A stretch of DNA of 55,962 nucleotides from Bacteroidales bacterium (GTDB lineage Bacteria > Bacteroidota > Bacteroidia > Bacteroidales > UBA932): the NCBI GenBank assembly GCA_017447815.1, contig JAFSMS010000086.1, forward strand, positions 1 to 55,962. The letters run 5' to 3'. The translations under genes were made by a program, and so were the position numbers. Below, piece by piece: positions 26,221-33,780 of the stretch (positions within the stretch are counted from its first letter, which is position 1; each line of letters begins with the position of its first letter). The notes beneath the pieces are model-generated. The model was given only the letters and a program-made list of their open reading frames with translations. It was not told where the DNA came from and did not search any database.

Positions 26221-26252
26221 AGCCCCTGCAGATAACTGCGGGGGCTTTTTTT
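26221..26252. terminator. Bidirectional intrinsic terminator
   Basis: Perfect 11-bp stem AGCCCCTGCAG / CTGCGGGGGCT (one T-G pair) with loop ATAA, followed by a run of seven T and preceded by an A-rich tract (26212-26221). It ends the long + strand block and, read the other way, terminates the tRNA-Cys transcript. Confidence 0.92.
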
Positions 26253-26254
26253 GG

Positions 26255-26325
26255 AGGTACCAAGCGGAATCGAACCGCTGTAGCAGGTTTTGCAGACCTG
26301 TGCCTAACCACTCGGCCATAGTACC
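26255..26325 (-). tRNA. tRNA-Cys (GCA)
   Basis: A 71-nt cloverleaf on the minus strand. The acceptor stem is GGTACTA paired with TGGTACC (one T-G pair) and the discriminator is T, the identity base expected for cysteine. The anticodon loop is CTGCAAA with anticodon GCA, and the T-loop is GGTTCGAATCC. The CCA end is not encoded. Confidence 0.95.
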
Positions 26326-26337
26326 AGAAGCGGAATG

Positions 26338-26370
26338 CAAAGTTAGCGCTTTTTCCGAGAAACGCAAAAA
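26338..26370 (-). promoter_or_regulatory. Promoter of tRNA-Cys
   Basis: On the minus strand TTTTTG (26370-26365) is followed after 19 nt by TAACTTTG (26345-26338), a strong match to the Bacteroidota -33/-7 promoter. It ends 12 nt before the tRNA 5' end. Confidence 0.8.
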
Positions 26371-26375
26371 TTATT

Positions 26376-27581
26376 TCAGCGTTTCTGCTTTTTATCCGGA
26401 CCGGCCAGGGAATCGGCCAGGTGGCGGAGCCTCTGATTCTCGGTGTACAGGGAATCATTCATGCCTGCGAGGCCGTCCAGGCGTTTTTCCATAGCGTTCA
26501 GGCGTCCTTTCAGGGCTTCCATCACCCTGTCGTTCTCGTTGATCTCCGCCTCTGTCCGGCTGTAGATTTCGGAGACGATGTTGTCCATGTCTTTCTCGCT
26601 CATGCCAAAGGAATGCTCGGTGAGGTGAATCTGTTTGTCCTTGATGCCGTAATGCCCGGTTTTTTCCAGGAAGGCCGTTTTAAGGCTGTCGGAAAGGGGC
26701 TCTCCGGCCAGAATGAATTCCACGGCGCGTCCCTGTATCTTGTATTCACTGATATAGGTGCGGGGGCCCACCAGGCGGTCGTTTTCCATGACGGACTGCA
26801 CGTTGCGCTCGAAATTGTTCTCCCGGATCATGACGATGGCGCTCCAGATGCTGGGAACCAGCACAATGGTCAGGATGGCCGATATCAGGTCTCGGCGGCG
26901 TTTGGCGGTAACGGGATCGATGCCGCTGACCGTTTTGAAGCGCAGATACTTGACCATCAGATATGTGGCCAGGGTGATGAAGACGCTGTTGATGATGAAC
27001 AGGTACATGGCCCCGAGGAAAAAACGCATCTCCCAATGGGCCAGGCCATATCCCGCCGTACAGAGGGGCGGCATGAGGGCGGTGGCGATGGCAACGCCCG
27101 AAAGCACGGTTCCGCGCTCTTTGCGGCTGTTTTCCAGGATGCCGGCCAAACCGCCGAACAGGGCGATGAGCACATCGTAGATCGTGGGGCTGGTTCTTGC
27201 CTCCAGTTCTGTCGGGTTCACCAGGGAAAGGGGAGACAGGATAAAGAAGAGGGTGGACGCCACCAGCGAAATCAAGACCATCACCAGCAGGTTCTTCGAC
27301 GCGTTTTTGAGAAGGTCAACGTCATTGGTCCCCAGGGCCAGGCCCATGCCGATGATCGGCCCCATCAGGGGAGAGATGAGCATGGCGCCGATGATGACGG
27401 CGGTGGAGTTGACATTGAGGCCCACTGAGGCGATGATGATGGAGAAGGCGAGAATCCACACGTTGGGTCCCCGGAACCAGATGCCGTTTTTGATACGCTG
27501 GGAGGCTCCCTCCCGATCCATCTCTTCGTAAATATAGATATACCGGTGAATGAACCGGCGGATTCTCTGTTGAAGGGTCAT
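26376..27581 (-). CDS. DUF389 (TIGR00341-like) membrane protein
   Basis: Membrane protein of 401 aa from the start MTLQQRIRRF; the frame remains open upstream but that part is not family-like. The DUF389 signature NSTAVIIGAMLISPLMGPI lies near residues 57-75, within several hydrophobic helices up to about residue 240. The last 60 residues are charged and heptad-like (ALKGRLNAMEKRLDGLAG), suggesting a short coiled coil. The function of DUF389 proteins is not established. The gene is divergent from the flavodiiron gene at 27646 with 64 nt between the starts. Confidence 0.9.
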   Translation of the reverse strand: MTLQQRIRRFIHRYIYIYEEMDREGASQRIKNGIWFRGPNVWILAFSIIIASVGLNVNSTAVIIGAMLISPLMGPIIGMGLALGTNDVDLLKNASKNLLVMVLISLVASTLFFILSPLSLVNPTELEARTSPTIYDVLIALFGGLAGILENSRKERGTVLSGVAIATALMPPLCTAGYGLAHWEMRFFLGAMYLFIINSVFITLATYLMVKYLRFKTVSGIDPVTAKRRRDLISAILTIVLVPSIWSAIVMIRENNFERNVQSVMENDRLVGPRTYISEYKIQGRAVEFILAGEPLSDSLKTAFLEKTGHYGIKDKQIHLTEHSFGMSEKDMDNIVSEIYSRTEAEINENDRVMEALKGRLNAMEKRLDGLAGMNDSLYTENQRLRHLADSLAGPDKKQKR

Positions 27582-27617
27582 AACTTCAATTTTTTCGCAA
27601 GATACACATTTTATTCT

Positions 27618-27625
27618 TAACTTTG
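27618..27625 (+). promoter_or_regulatory. Candidate -7 element for the flavodiiron/heptose operon
   Basis: TAACTTTG matches TAnnTTTG exactly, with TTCG (27594-27597) about 20 nt upstream as a weak -33. It lies 20 nt before ATG 27646. Confidence 0.7.
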
Positions 27626-27645
27626 TGGGACAAACGAAGAAAGAT

Positions 27646-28821
27646 ATGAAAGAAATTGCGAAGGGCATTCTCTACATCGGCACCGATGATACCCAGTTAG
27701 ATTTATTTGAGAGTCAATATGTTGTCCCGGAAGGGATGGCCTATAACTCCTATCTGATAAAAGATGAAAAGTATGCTGTCCTGGACACGGTCGACCGCCG
27801 GAAGGGGGAAGATTGGCTCCGGAACCTGAAAGAAGCCCTGGAAGGCCGCGCCCCGGACTATCTGGTGGTCCACCACATGGAGCCGGACCACTCGGCCCTG
27901 ATCGGCGAACTGGCGGCCCTCTATCCCCAGATGCAAATCGTGGCCAGTGCCAAAGCCATCCAGTTGCTGGGCCAGTTCCAGCCGGGGCAGTGTTTTAACA
28001 CCCTGGCCGTGAAGGAAGGGGACAGCCTTTCCCTCGGCACTTGCCAACTCCGGTTTTTCGCCGCCCCCATGGTCCACTGGCCGGAGGTGCTGGTGAGTTT
28101 CGAACCTTCCACGGGAACCCTCTTCAGTGCCGATGCCTTCGGCAAGTTCGGCGCCCTGTCCACCTGCGGTTTCTACGGAGACGAGGACCGCGACTGGGCC
28201 TGTGAAGGCCGCCGGTACTATTTCAATATCTGCGGAAAGTATGGTGCTCAGGTTCAGGCACTTCTGAAAAAATTGTCCGGCCTTCCCGTGAAAACCATCG
28301 CCTCGCTGCACGGCCCGGTTCTCCGCAAAGACCTGGACCAATACCTTTCCCTGTACCACACCTGGAGCAGTTACGCCGTGGAAACCCCCGGCGTGTTCGT
28401 GGCCTATGCCTCCATCCACGGGGGTACGAAGGAAGTGGCGCTGAAGTTTGCCCGACTGCTTCGCGACAAGGGCTGTCCCAAGGTGGCCACCTGCGACCTC
28501 ACCCGCGATGACCGGGCCGAGGCCGTGGAAGACGCATTTCGCTACGGAACCCTGGTGATGGCCGCCTGTTCCTATGACGCAGGGCTCTTCACTCCGGCAT
28601 ACGATTTCCTGCACAGCCTGCAGATGAAAGGCTGGCAGAAGCGCCGCGTGGCCCTTATCGAGAACGGCTCCTGGGCCCCCAGTGCCGGCCGCGTGATGAA
28701 GGAAATGTTCGCCGCCATGAAAGATGTTGAGCAGGTGGGAGAACTCGTGACCATCAAGAGCCGTCTCAAGAAAGAAGATGAACCGGCCCTGGAAGCCCTT
28801 GCAAACGCTGTTTTGGCATGA
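27646..28821 (+). CDS. Flavodiiron protein (FprA family)
   Basis: A-type flavoprotein of 391 aa that reduces O2 (to water) or NO, protecting anaerobes. The N-terminal metallo-beta-lactamase domain has the diiron motif HHMEPDH (His 77, Glu 79, Asp 81, His 82), the aspartate in FSADAFGKFG, and a final histidine in ASLHGPV. The C-terminal flavodoxin domain starts near residue 250 (VFVAYASIHGGTKEVA). No rubredoxin domain is attached, so an external electron donor is needed. The ATG at 27646 is chosen because the upstream part of the frame overlaps the promoter. Its stop overlaps the hddA start by 4 nt (ATGA), implying coupled translation with heptose synthesis. Confidence 0.93.
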   Translation: MKEIAKGILYIGTDDTQLDLFESQYVVPEGMAYNSYLIKDEKYAVLDTVDRRKGEDWLRNLKEALEGRAPDYLVVHHMEPDHSALIGELAALYPQMQIVASAKAIQLLGQFQPGQCFNTLAVKEGDSLSLGTCQLRFFAAPMVHWPEVLVSFEPSTGTLFSADAFGKFGALSTCGFYGDEDRDWACEGRRYYFNICGKYGAQVQALLKKLSGLPVKTIASLHGPVLRKDLDQYLSLYHTWSSYAVETPGVFVAYASIHGGTKEVALKFARLLRDKGCPKVATCDLTRDDRAEAVEDAFRYGTLVMAACSYDAGLFTPAYDFLHSLQMKGWQKRRVALIENGSWAPSAGRVMKEMFAAMKDVEQVGELVTIKSRLKKEDEPALEALANAVLA

Positions 28822-29840
28822 TTGTAAGAAGTAAAGCCCCCTTGCGTCTGGGCCTGGCCGGTGGCGGAAGCGATGTGTCTCCCTACAGCGACCTGTATGG
28901 CGGGAACATCCTCAACGCCACCATCAACCTGGCTGCCTATTGCACCATCGAGCCCCTTCCTCGCCCGGCCCTCCGGGTACAGGCGGCCGATGCGGGCATT
29001 GCCTGCGAGGTCCCGCTGGGAACCGGACCGGTGAATTCCGGTGCCCTTCTCATCGACGGTGTGTACAACCGCATCCTCCGGGATTTCGGCCCTGTCCCGT
29101 CTCCGGGCTTTGCCATCACCACCTATAACGACGCTCCTGCCGGTTCCGGCCTGGGAACCTCCTCTACCATGGTGGTGTGCATTCTCAAGTGCTTCTCCGA
29201 GTGGATGGGCATTCCGCTGGGAAACTACGAACTGGCCCGGCTGGCCTACGAAATCGAACGGAAAGACCTTCTCCTCTCCGGCGGCAAGCAGGATCAGTAT
29301 GCGGCTGCCTTCGGCGGTTTCAACTTCATGGAATTCCTGCCCAGCGACCTGGTCATCGTGAACCCTCTGCGGGTAAAAGACTGGATTGTAGAAGAACTGG
29401 AAGCCTCTCTGCTGTTGTACTTTACGGGGCGCAGCAGGGAAGGGGCGGCCATCATCGAAAAGCAGCAGCAGGCCACCCGCAGCGGAGATTCCGTTGCCGT
29501 GGAAGCCATGCACCGCATCAAGCAGAGCGCCATCGACATGAAACTCGCTCTCCTGCAGGGTGATATGGCGTCCTTCGCCCGCATTCTGGGAGCGGCTTGG
29601 GAAGACAAGAAGAAAATGGCCGATGCCATCACCAATCCCATGATTCAGGAAGCATTTGACGTGGCCCTCGGAGCCGGCGCCATCTCCGGAAAGGTATCCG
29701 GAGCCGGCGGGGGAGGTTTCATCATGCTCATGGTTCCGCCCCAAAAGAAGTACGCGGTGCGTGAGGCGCTGCAGGTGCTCCCCGGCAAGGTGGTTCCTTT
29801 CCAGTTCACCGATAAAGGCGCTGTCGCATGGAAGTTATAA
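28818..29840 (+). CDS. hddA: D-glycero-D-manno-heptose 7-phosphate kinase
   Basis: GHMP-family kinase of 340 aa in the GDP-heptose pathway, adding the anomeric phosphate to D-glycero-alpha-D-manno-heptose 7-phosphate. It begins MIVRSKAPLRLGLAGGGSDV, has the ATP-binding glycine/serine loop PAGSGLGTSST near 112, and the C-terminal GKVSGAGGGGF motif. The KQDQYAAAFGGFNF segment is typical of HddA. It overlaps the preceding gene by 4 nt and the following gene by 13 nt. No gmhA isomerase is present in the window. Confidence 0.9.
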   Translation: MIVRSKAPLRLGLAGGGSDVSPYSDLYGGNILNATINLAAYCTIEPLPRPALRVQAADAGIACEVPLGTGPVNSGALLIDGVYNRILRDFGPVPSPGFAITTYNDAPAGSGLGTSSTMVVCILKCFSEWMGIPLGNYELARLAYEIERKDLLLSGGKQDQYAAAFGGFNFMEFLPSDLVIVNPLRVKDWIVEELEASLLLYFTGRSREGAAIIEKQQQATRSGDSVAVEAMHRIKQSAIDMKLALLQGDMASFARILGAAWEDKKKMADAITNPMIQEAFDVALGAGAISGKVSGAGGGGFIMLMVPPQKKYAVREALQVLPGKVVPFQFTDKGAVAWKL

Positions 29841-30982
29841 TCCTCGCCGGCGGCCTGGGCACCCGGCTTCGCTCCGTCGTGCAGGAAGTCCCCAAGTGCA
29901 TGGCCCCCGTCGGAGGCCGTCCCTTCTTGGCATATCTGCTGGATTGGATTCAGATGTATCCGGTTGACCATGTGGTGTTTTCCGTTGGTTACCTAAAGGA
30001 ATGGATTATTGATTTCATGCAAAAGGGAAACTGGCCTTTTGCCTATGATTTCGCCTGCGAGGAAACTCCGCTTGGAACCGGAGGCGGCATCCGTCTCGCG
30101 TTGGGCTTCTGCCGGGAAGAGACCGTTTTCGTGGTGAACGGAGACAGTTTTTTCCCGGTCCGTCTGGATGCGATGCCCTCTGACGGGGCGCTGACCCTGG
30201 CCCTGCAGCATATGGAAAAGTTCGAGCGTTACGGCGCCGTGACTTTCTCCGGCAACCGCATATCGGCCTTCCGGGAAAAGCGGTACTGTGAAGAAGGTTT
30301 CATCAACGGGGGCATCTATGCCATCAACCGTTCCCGGCTGGATTTGTCGGCCTTTCCGGAGAAATTCTCCTTCGAAAAGGAAGTCCTGGAGCCGATGGCG
30401 GCCTGCGGCGAACTCCGCGGCTGGGACGGGGACAGTTATTTCATCGACATCGGTATCCCGGAAGACTATGCCCGCGCCCAGTGGGAGATTCCGGCCTGGT
30501 TCGCCCTCCGGAAGGCTTCCGACGCCGTCATGAAGGCCGATGCCGACACCCTTTTCCTGGACCGGGATGGCGTCATCAACCGCCTCCGCCCCGGAGATTA
30601 TGTGAAAAACTGGGAGGAGTTCGAGTACCTTCCCGGAATTCTTCCTGCCTTGTGCAGTTGGTCGGCCCGTTTCCGTCACCTCATCCTTGTCACCAACCAG
30701 CGCGGCGTAGGGAAGGGGCTCATGACCGACGCCGACCTTTCCCGCATCCATGCCCATATGATGAAGGATATCCTGGCTGCCGGCGGGCGCCTGGACCTCA
30801 TTCTTGTCTGTACCTCCACCGATGATGCCGATCCCCGGCGGAAACCCCATCCGGGCATGTTCGAAGAGGCCTGCGCCCTGTTTCCGGACATTCAGGCCAG
30901 TCGTTGCGTGATGCTGGGAGACTCCGATTCCGATGCCGCCTTCGCCGCAGCCTGCGGGATGCTGTTTATCCGGCTTGGATAG
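29828..30982 (+). CDS. Fused heptose-1-P guanylyltransferase / heptose-1,7-bisphosphate phosphatase
   Basis: Two-domain protein of 384 aa. Residues 1-225 are an HddC-like nucleotidyltransferase: LAGGLGTRL at 6-14, PKCMAPVGG, and the metal aspartate in VVNGDSFF. Residues 240-384 are a GmhB-like HAD phosphatase: FLDRDGVIN with Asp 245 and 247, VTNQ at 288-291, RRKPHPGM with Lys 339 and LGDSDSD at 364-369. The zinc-binding Cys/His loop of classical GmhB is replaced by VCTSTDDADPRRKPHPGM, so it appears zinc-free. With hddA it covers three of the four GDP-D-glycero-D-manno-heptose steps. Its 3' end overlaps the convergent gene at 30966 by 17 nt. Confidence 0.88.
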   Translation: MEVIILAGGLGTRLRSVVQEVPKCMAPVGGRPFLAYLLDWIQMYPVDHVVFSVGYLKEWIIDFMQKGNWPFAYDFACEETPLGTGGGIRLALGFCREETVFVVNGDSFFPVRLDAMPSDGALTLALQHMEKFERYGAVTFSGNRISAFREKRYCEEGFINGGIYAINRSRLDLSAFPEKFSFEKEVLEPMAACGELRGWDGDSYFIDIGIPEDYARAQWEIPAWFALRKASDAVMKADADTLFLDRDGVINRLRPGDYVKNWEEFEYLPGILPALCSWSARFRHLILVTNQRGVGKGLMTDADLSRIHAHMMKDILAAGGRLDLILVCTSTDDADPRRKPHPGMFEEACALFPDIQASRCVMLGDSDSDAAFAAACGMLFIRLG

Positions 30983-32159
30983 TTTTCAGTATGCCCCGGG
31001 CGCAGATGAATCCCGTGCTCCAGGCCGCCTGTAAATTAAAGCCACCTGTAATCGCATCGATATCAAGCACTTCTCCGGCGAAGAAAAGCCCTTTGTGCCG
31101 TTTGCACTCGAGGGTGGACAGATCGATGTTGCCGAGGGAGACGCCCCCGGCCGTCACAAATTCGTCCCGGAATTTGCTTTTCCCGGAAAGGGGATATGTG
31201 TCGGTGGTGAGGACGGCCGTGAGCCGATTCAGGCCTTTGCCGCCCAGTTCGGCCCAGCGGAGGTCTTTCCGCACTCCGGCACGTTCGAGAAGATGCTCCC
31301 ACAGGCGCTGCTGGAGCGGATGCACGGTGGATACCTGTTTCTGCGGATGGGCCGATGCCGTTTCCCGCAGCCGTTCCCGCACCTCGATCTCACCGGCATT
31401 CAGCCAGTTGACAAGGACACTTCCTTTGTACTGCCGCTCTGCCAGATAACGGGCGGCATAAGCGGACAGTTTGAGGGTGGCAGGGCCGCTGAGGCCCCAG
31501 TCTGTGATCAGGAGCGGACCGCTGGCCGTGAATTTGGTCCCCGGAAGGCTCACGGATGCGTCTGCCACCAACCCCATGAGGCTGCGAAGCCCGGCATCCG
31601 GGACGGTAAAGGTGAAAAGGGAGGGAACCGGCGGAATCGTTTCCAGTTCCAGCGCGTTCAGAAACGACAGCCCGCGGGTGGCTCCGCCCGTTGTAACCAC
31701 CACATAGTCAAATGATTCAGCGTTGACCAAGTAGGAGCCCTGCTCCGGAACCACCTCCTGCACCGGTGTGCAGAGCCGCAGGTCCGCTCCTTTCATGCCT
31801 CTTTCCAGGCAGCGGACGATATCCATGGCATTCTGCGAGCGGGGAAACCAGCAGTGGTCGCTTTGGAGCACCAGCGGGATGCCTTCCTGTTCGAACCACT
31901 TCACCGTGTCTTCCTGCGAGAAAACCTTCAGGGCCCGTTTCATGAGCCTTTCCCCGCGGGGGTATGCCTCGGAAAGGGAGGAAATTCCTTCGAAGGAGTT
32001 GGTGAGGTTGCATCGGCCGCCACCGGTGACGGCCAACTTGGCCATAGGCCTGGGCGCCGCCTCGAAAACAGTCACCGACAACTCCGGGGCTGCCTTTCGC
32101 AACTGAACGGCGCAGAAACTGCCGGCGGCTCCGGCTCCTATGATGGCAACTCGTTTCAA
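30966..32159 (-). CDS. HI0933/YhiN-like FAD-dependent oxidoreductase
   Basis: Flavoprotein of about 397 aa of the HI0933-like (aminoacetone-oxidase-type) family. The Rossmann FAD motif GAGAAGSFCA follows directly after the chosen start (KRVAII), then VTGGGRCNLTN, FPRSQNAMDI and the C-terminal GEVLDIDAITGGFNLQAAWSTG signature. The start is uncertain: TTG 32159 fits the family's usual N-terminus, while an ATG at 32210 would add 17 residues and lies 8 nt after the upstream stop. A TATTTTTG element at 32173-32166 ends six bases before the TTG, favouring the TTG start if used. Biological role is unclear; some relatives are implicated in RNA modification or redox chemistry. Confidence 0.85.
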   Translation of the reverse strand: MKRVAIIGAGAAGSFCAVQLRKAAPELSVTVFEAAPRPMAKLAVTGGGRCNLTNSFEGISSLSEAYPRGERLMKRALKVFSQEDTVKWFEQEGIPLVLQSDHCWFPRSQNAMDIVRCLERGMKGADLRLCTPVQEVVPEQGSYLVNAESFDYVVVTTGGATRGLSFLNALELETIPPVPSLFTFTVPDAGLRSLMGLVADASVSLPGTKFTASGPLLITDWGLSGPATLKLSAYAARYLAERQYKGSVLVNWLNAGEIEVRERLRETASAHPQKQVSTVHPLQQRLWEHLLERAGVRKDLRWAELGGKGLNRLTAVLTTDTYPLSGKSKFRDEFVTAGGVSLGNIDLSTLECKRHKGLFFAGEVLDIDAITGGFNLQAAWSTGFICARGILKTIQAG

Positions 32160-32165
32160 TCTATG

Positions 32166-32173
32166 CAAAAATA
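32166..32173 (-). promoter_or_regulatory. Candidate -7 element TATTTTTG before HI0933-like gene
   Basis: Minus-strand TATTTTTG lies six nucleotides before TTG 32159. If active, the mRNA would be nearly leaderless and the ATG at 32210 would be excluded. Confidence 0.4.
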
Positions 32174-32218
32174 GGAAATAATCTTCAATCCCGGCCCTAT
32201 TTCGGGCCATAAACGTGA

Positions 32219-32630
32219 CTAAGACCGTATGCGGTACTGCCGGAGTGCTTTTTCCAGTTCCCGGTGGCCGGGACAGACTTCTTCCAGCAGGGCATGGAAC
32301 TTGGGGCCGTGGTTCATCTGCCTGAGGTGGCACAACTCGTGCAGCATCACATAGTCCCGAAGATCTTCCGGGAGGGTCACGAGGCGCAGGTTCAGGTTGA
32401 TGTTCCCCCTCACGGAGCAACTGCCCCAGTTGCTCACGTTGTTCTTGATAAACACTTTGTTGTAGGAAAAGCCATGGGCCGAAGCCAACTCCGCCAGCCT
32501 TCCGGGAAGGGTGGCCTTGGCCTGGGCGCGCATCGCCTCGATTTCCGGCGTAACGGCGGCCTTCCTTCTTTTTCTTCTGAAAATGATATAACGCCCCGTG
32601 AAGGGGTTGAACAGAATCTTAGTCATCATC
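32219..32630 (-). CDS. YgjP-like (DUF45) metallopeptidase
   Basis: Small zincin-like protein of about 136 aa. The zinc motif HELCH (MLHELCHLRQMNHGPKF, with a further His) and the NVSNWGSCS segment identify the DUF45/YgjP/M48-like family. Tandem ATGs occur at 32630 and 32627, just behind a GAGGAGG sequence that lies inside the end of the upstream gene; the two genes overlap by about 12 nt, implying coupled translation. The frame continues further upstream, but that portion is an alternative reading of the CNNM gene. Cytoplasmic location is inferred from the lack of a signal peptide. The substrate is unknown. Confidence 0.85.
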
Positions 32631-33680
32631 CTCCTCCGGCAGGACGATTTGCTTGTACTGGTTCTGGCGCTTGAGCCAGCGCTCCTTGGCGTACTGCTGC
32701 ATGTCGGTGACGGTGTCGTTTTCGTCGATGATTTCCATTCCCAGGATGGTCTCGATGATGTCCTCCAGGGTGATGATGCCCTGGAAGCAGCCGTAGTCGT
32801 CGATGATGAGGGCAATCTGGTCCTTGGTGCGCAGCAGGCTTTCCCAGACGTCGCTTACCGTTGTTTCCTCATGGAAAGCGGCGATTTTGCGCTTGATGCC
32901 CTTGAGGCGCATGTCGAACTTGTCTTCGGCCAGGTTTTCCAGGACGTCGTTGCGCATGATATAGCCCGTGATGAATTCCGGGGATTCCGCATAGACGGGG
33001 ATGCGGGAATTGTGGGAGAGTTCTTCCTGGCGGTAGAACTGCTTGAGGGTCATGGTTTCCGGGGCGATGTTGGCCACTACGCGCGGGGTCATCACCTCGT
33101 AGGCCTTGATGTCGTCCAACTTGATGATATTCTGGATGACCTTGTTCTCGCTGTTGTCCAGCACGCCTTCCTCTTCGCCGATATTGGCCATGGCCGACAC
33201 TTCCTCGCGGGAGATGGCGGTGTCCGGCTCTTCGTCCGAGATGCTGTTGTGCAGTTTTTCGATGATCCAGACGATGGGGTAGAGCAGATATACCAGCAAC
33301 TGCATGATTTTGGACAGCCACAGGAGGTCTTTCCAATGGGATGTGCCGATGGTTTTGGGAACAATCTCGGAAAAGACGAGGATGAGGATGGTCATCGTGG
33401 CGCTGATGATGCCGAACCAGTGCTCTCCGGTGAGCAGGGTGGCCTGGTGGCCCACGGCGGCGGCTCCCAGGGTGTTGGCGATGGTGTTCAGGGAAAGGAT
33501 GGCCGACAGGGGACGGTCAGGGTCCTGTTTCATCTTGGCGAAAAGGATGGCATTCTTGTCCCCTTCGTCTTCCTTCATGCTGATATAGGAGATGGGGGTG
33601 GACATCAGTACCGACTCCAGCAGCGAGCACAGGAAGGAGATTCCCATGGTGAGGAGCAGGTAGAAGAGAAGCAGCGTCAT
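32619..33680 (-). CDS. CNNM/CorC-type transporter-associated CBS protein
   Basis: Protein of 353 aa with an N-terminal DUF21 membrane domain (three or four helices within residues 1-150, containing FSEIVPKTIG and LNTIANTLGAAAVG) and a C-terminal CBS pair (about 200-330: VMTPRVVAN and GIITLEDIIETILGMEI). This is the hemolysin-C/CorC/MpfA group linked to Mg2+ export. It is shorter than many relatives because the C-terminal transporter-associated domain after the CBS pair is missing. It is transcribed from a clear promoter at 33702-33732 and heads a minus-strand set with the YgjP-like and HI0933-like genes. Confidence 0.9.
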   Translation of the reverse strand: MTLLLFYLLLTMGISFLCSLLESVLMSTPISYISMKEDEGDKNAILFAKMKQDPDRPLSAILSLNTIANTLGAAAVGHQATLLTGEHWFGIISATMTILILVFSEIVPKTIGTSHWKDLLWLSKIMQLLVYLLYPIVWIIEKLHNSISDEEPDTAISREEVSAMANIGEEEGVLDNSENKVIQNIIKLDDIKAYEVMTPRVVANIAPETMTLKQFYRQEELSHNSRIPVYAESPEFITGYIMRNDVLENLAEDKFDMRLKGIKRKIAAFHEETTVSDVWESLLRTKDQIALIIDDYGCFQGIITLEDIIETILGMEIIDENDTVTDMQQYAKERWLKRQNQYKQIVLPEEDDD

Positions 33681-33701
33681 GTCTAACGTTCAATAATCAT
33701 G

Positions 33702-33732
33702 CAAAGATACACATTTTTCCGCATTAAGCCAA
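33702..33732 (-). promoter_or_regulatory. Promoter of the CNNM gene
   Basis: Minus-strand TTG (33732-33730) is followed after 20 nt by TATCTTTG (33709-33702). The leader to ATG 33680 would be about 15 nt. Confidence 0.75.
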
Positions 33733-33742
33733 TACGGGCTCT

Positions 33743-33774
33743 TTTGGATACGGCGATAATATTTTCTATCTTTG
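33743..33774 (+). promoter_or_regulatory. Promoter of serB, probably giving a leaderless mRNA
   Basis: TTTG (33743-33746) lies 20 nt before TATCTTTG (33767-33774), a near-perfect -33/-7 promoter. Only six bases separate it from ATG 33781, so transcription would begin at or next to the start codon. Confidence 0.75.
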
Positions 33775-33780
33775 CATACT

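Noticed and set aside
1-26252. Block considered as a polysaccharide utilisation locus
   Set aside because: No SusC/SusD-like pair, glycoside hydrolase, polysaccharide lyase or hybrid sensor is present.
1-26252. Block considered as a phage-defence or mobile island
   Set aside because: No integrase, transposase, nuclease, reverse transcriptase, methylase or toxin-antitoxin gene was seen, and the tRNA-Cys at its edge has no duplicated 3' end within the window.
32631-32815. Upstream extension of the YgjP-like gene to 198 codons
   Set aside because: The extra part is an alternative frame of the CNNM gene end and has serine-rich shadow composition; a GAGGAGG site precedes the internal ATG pair.
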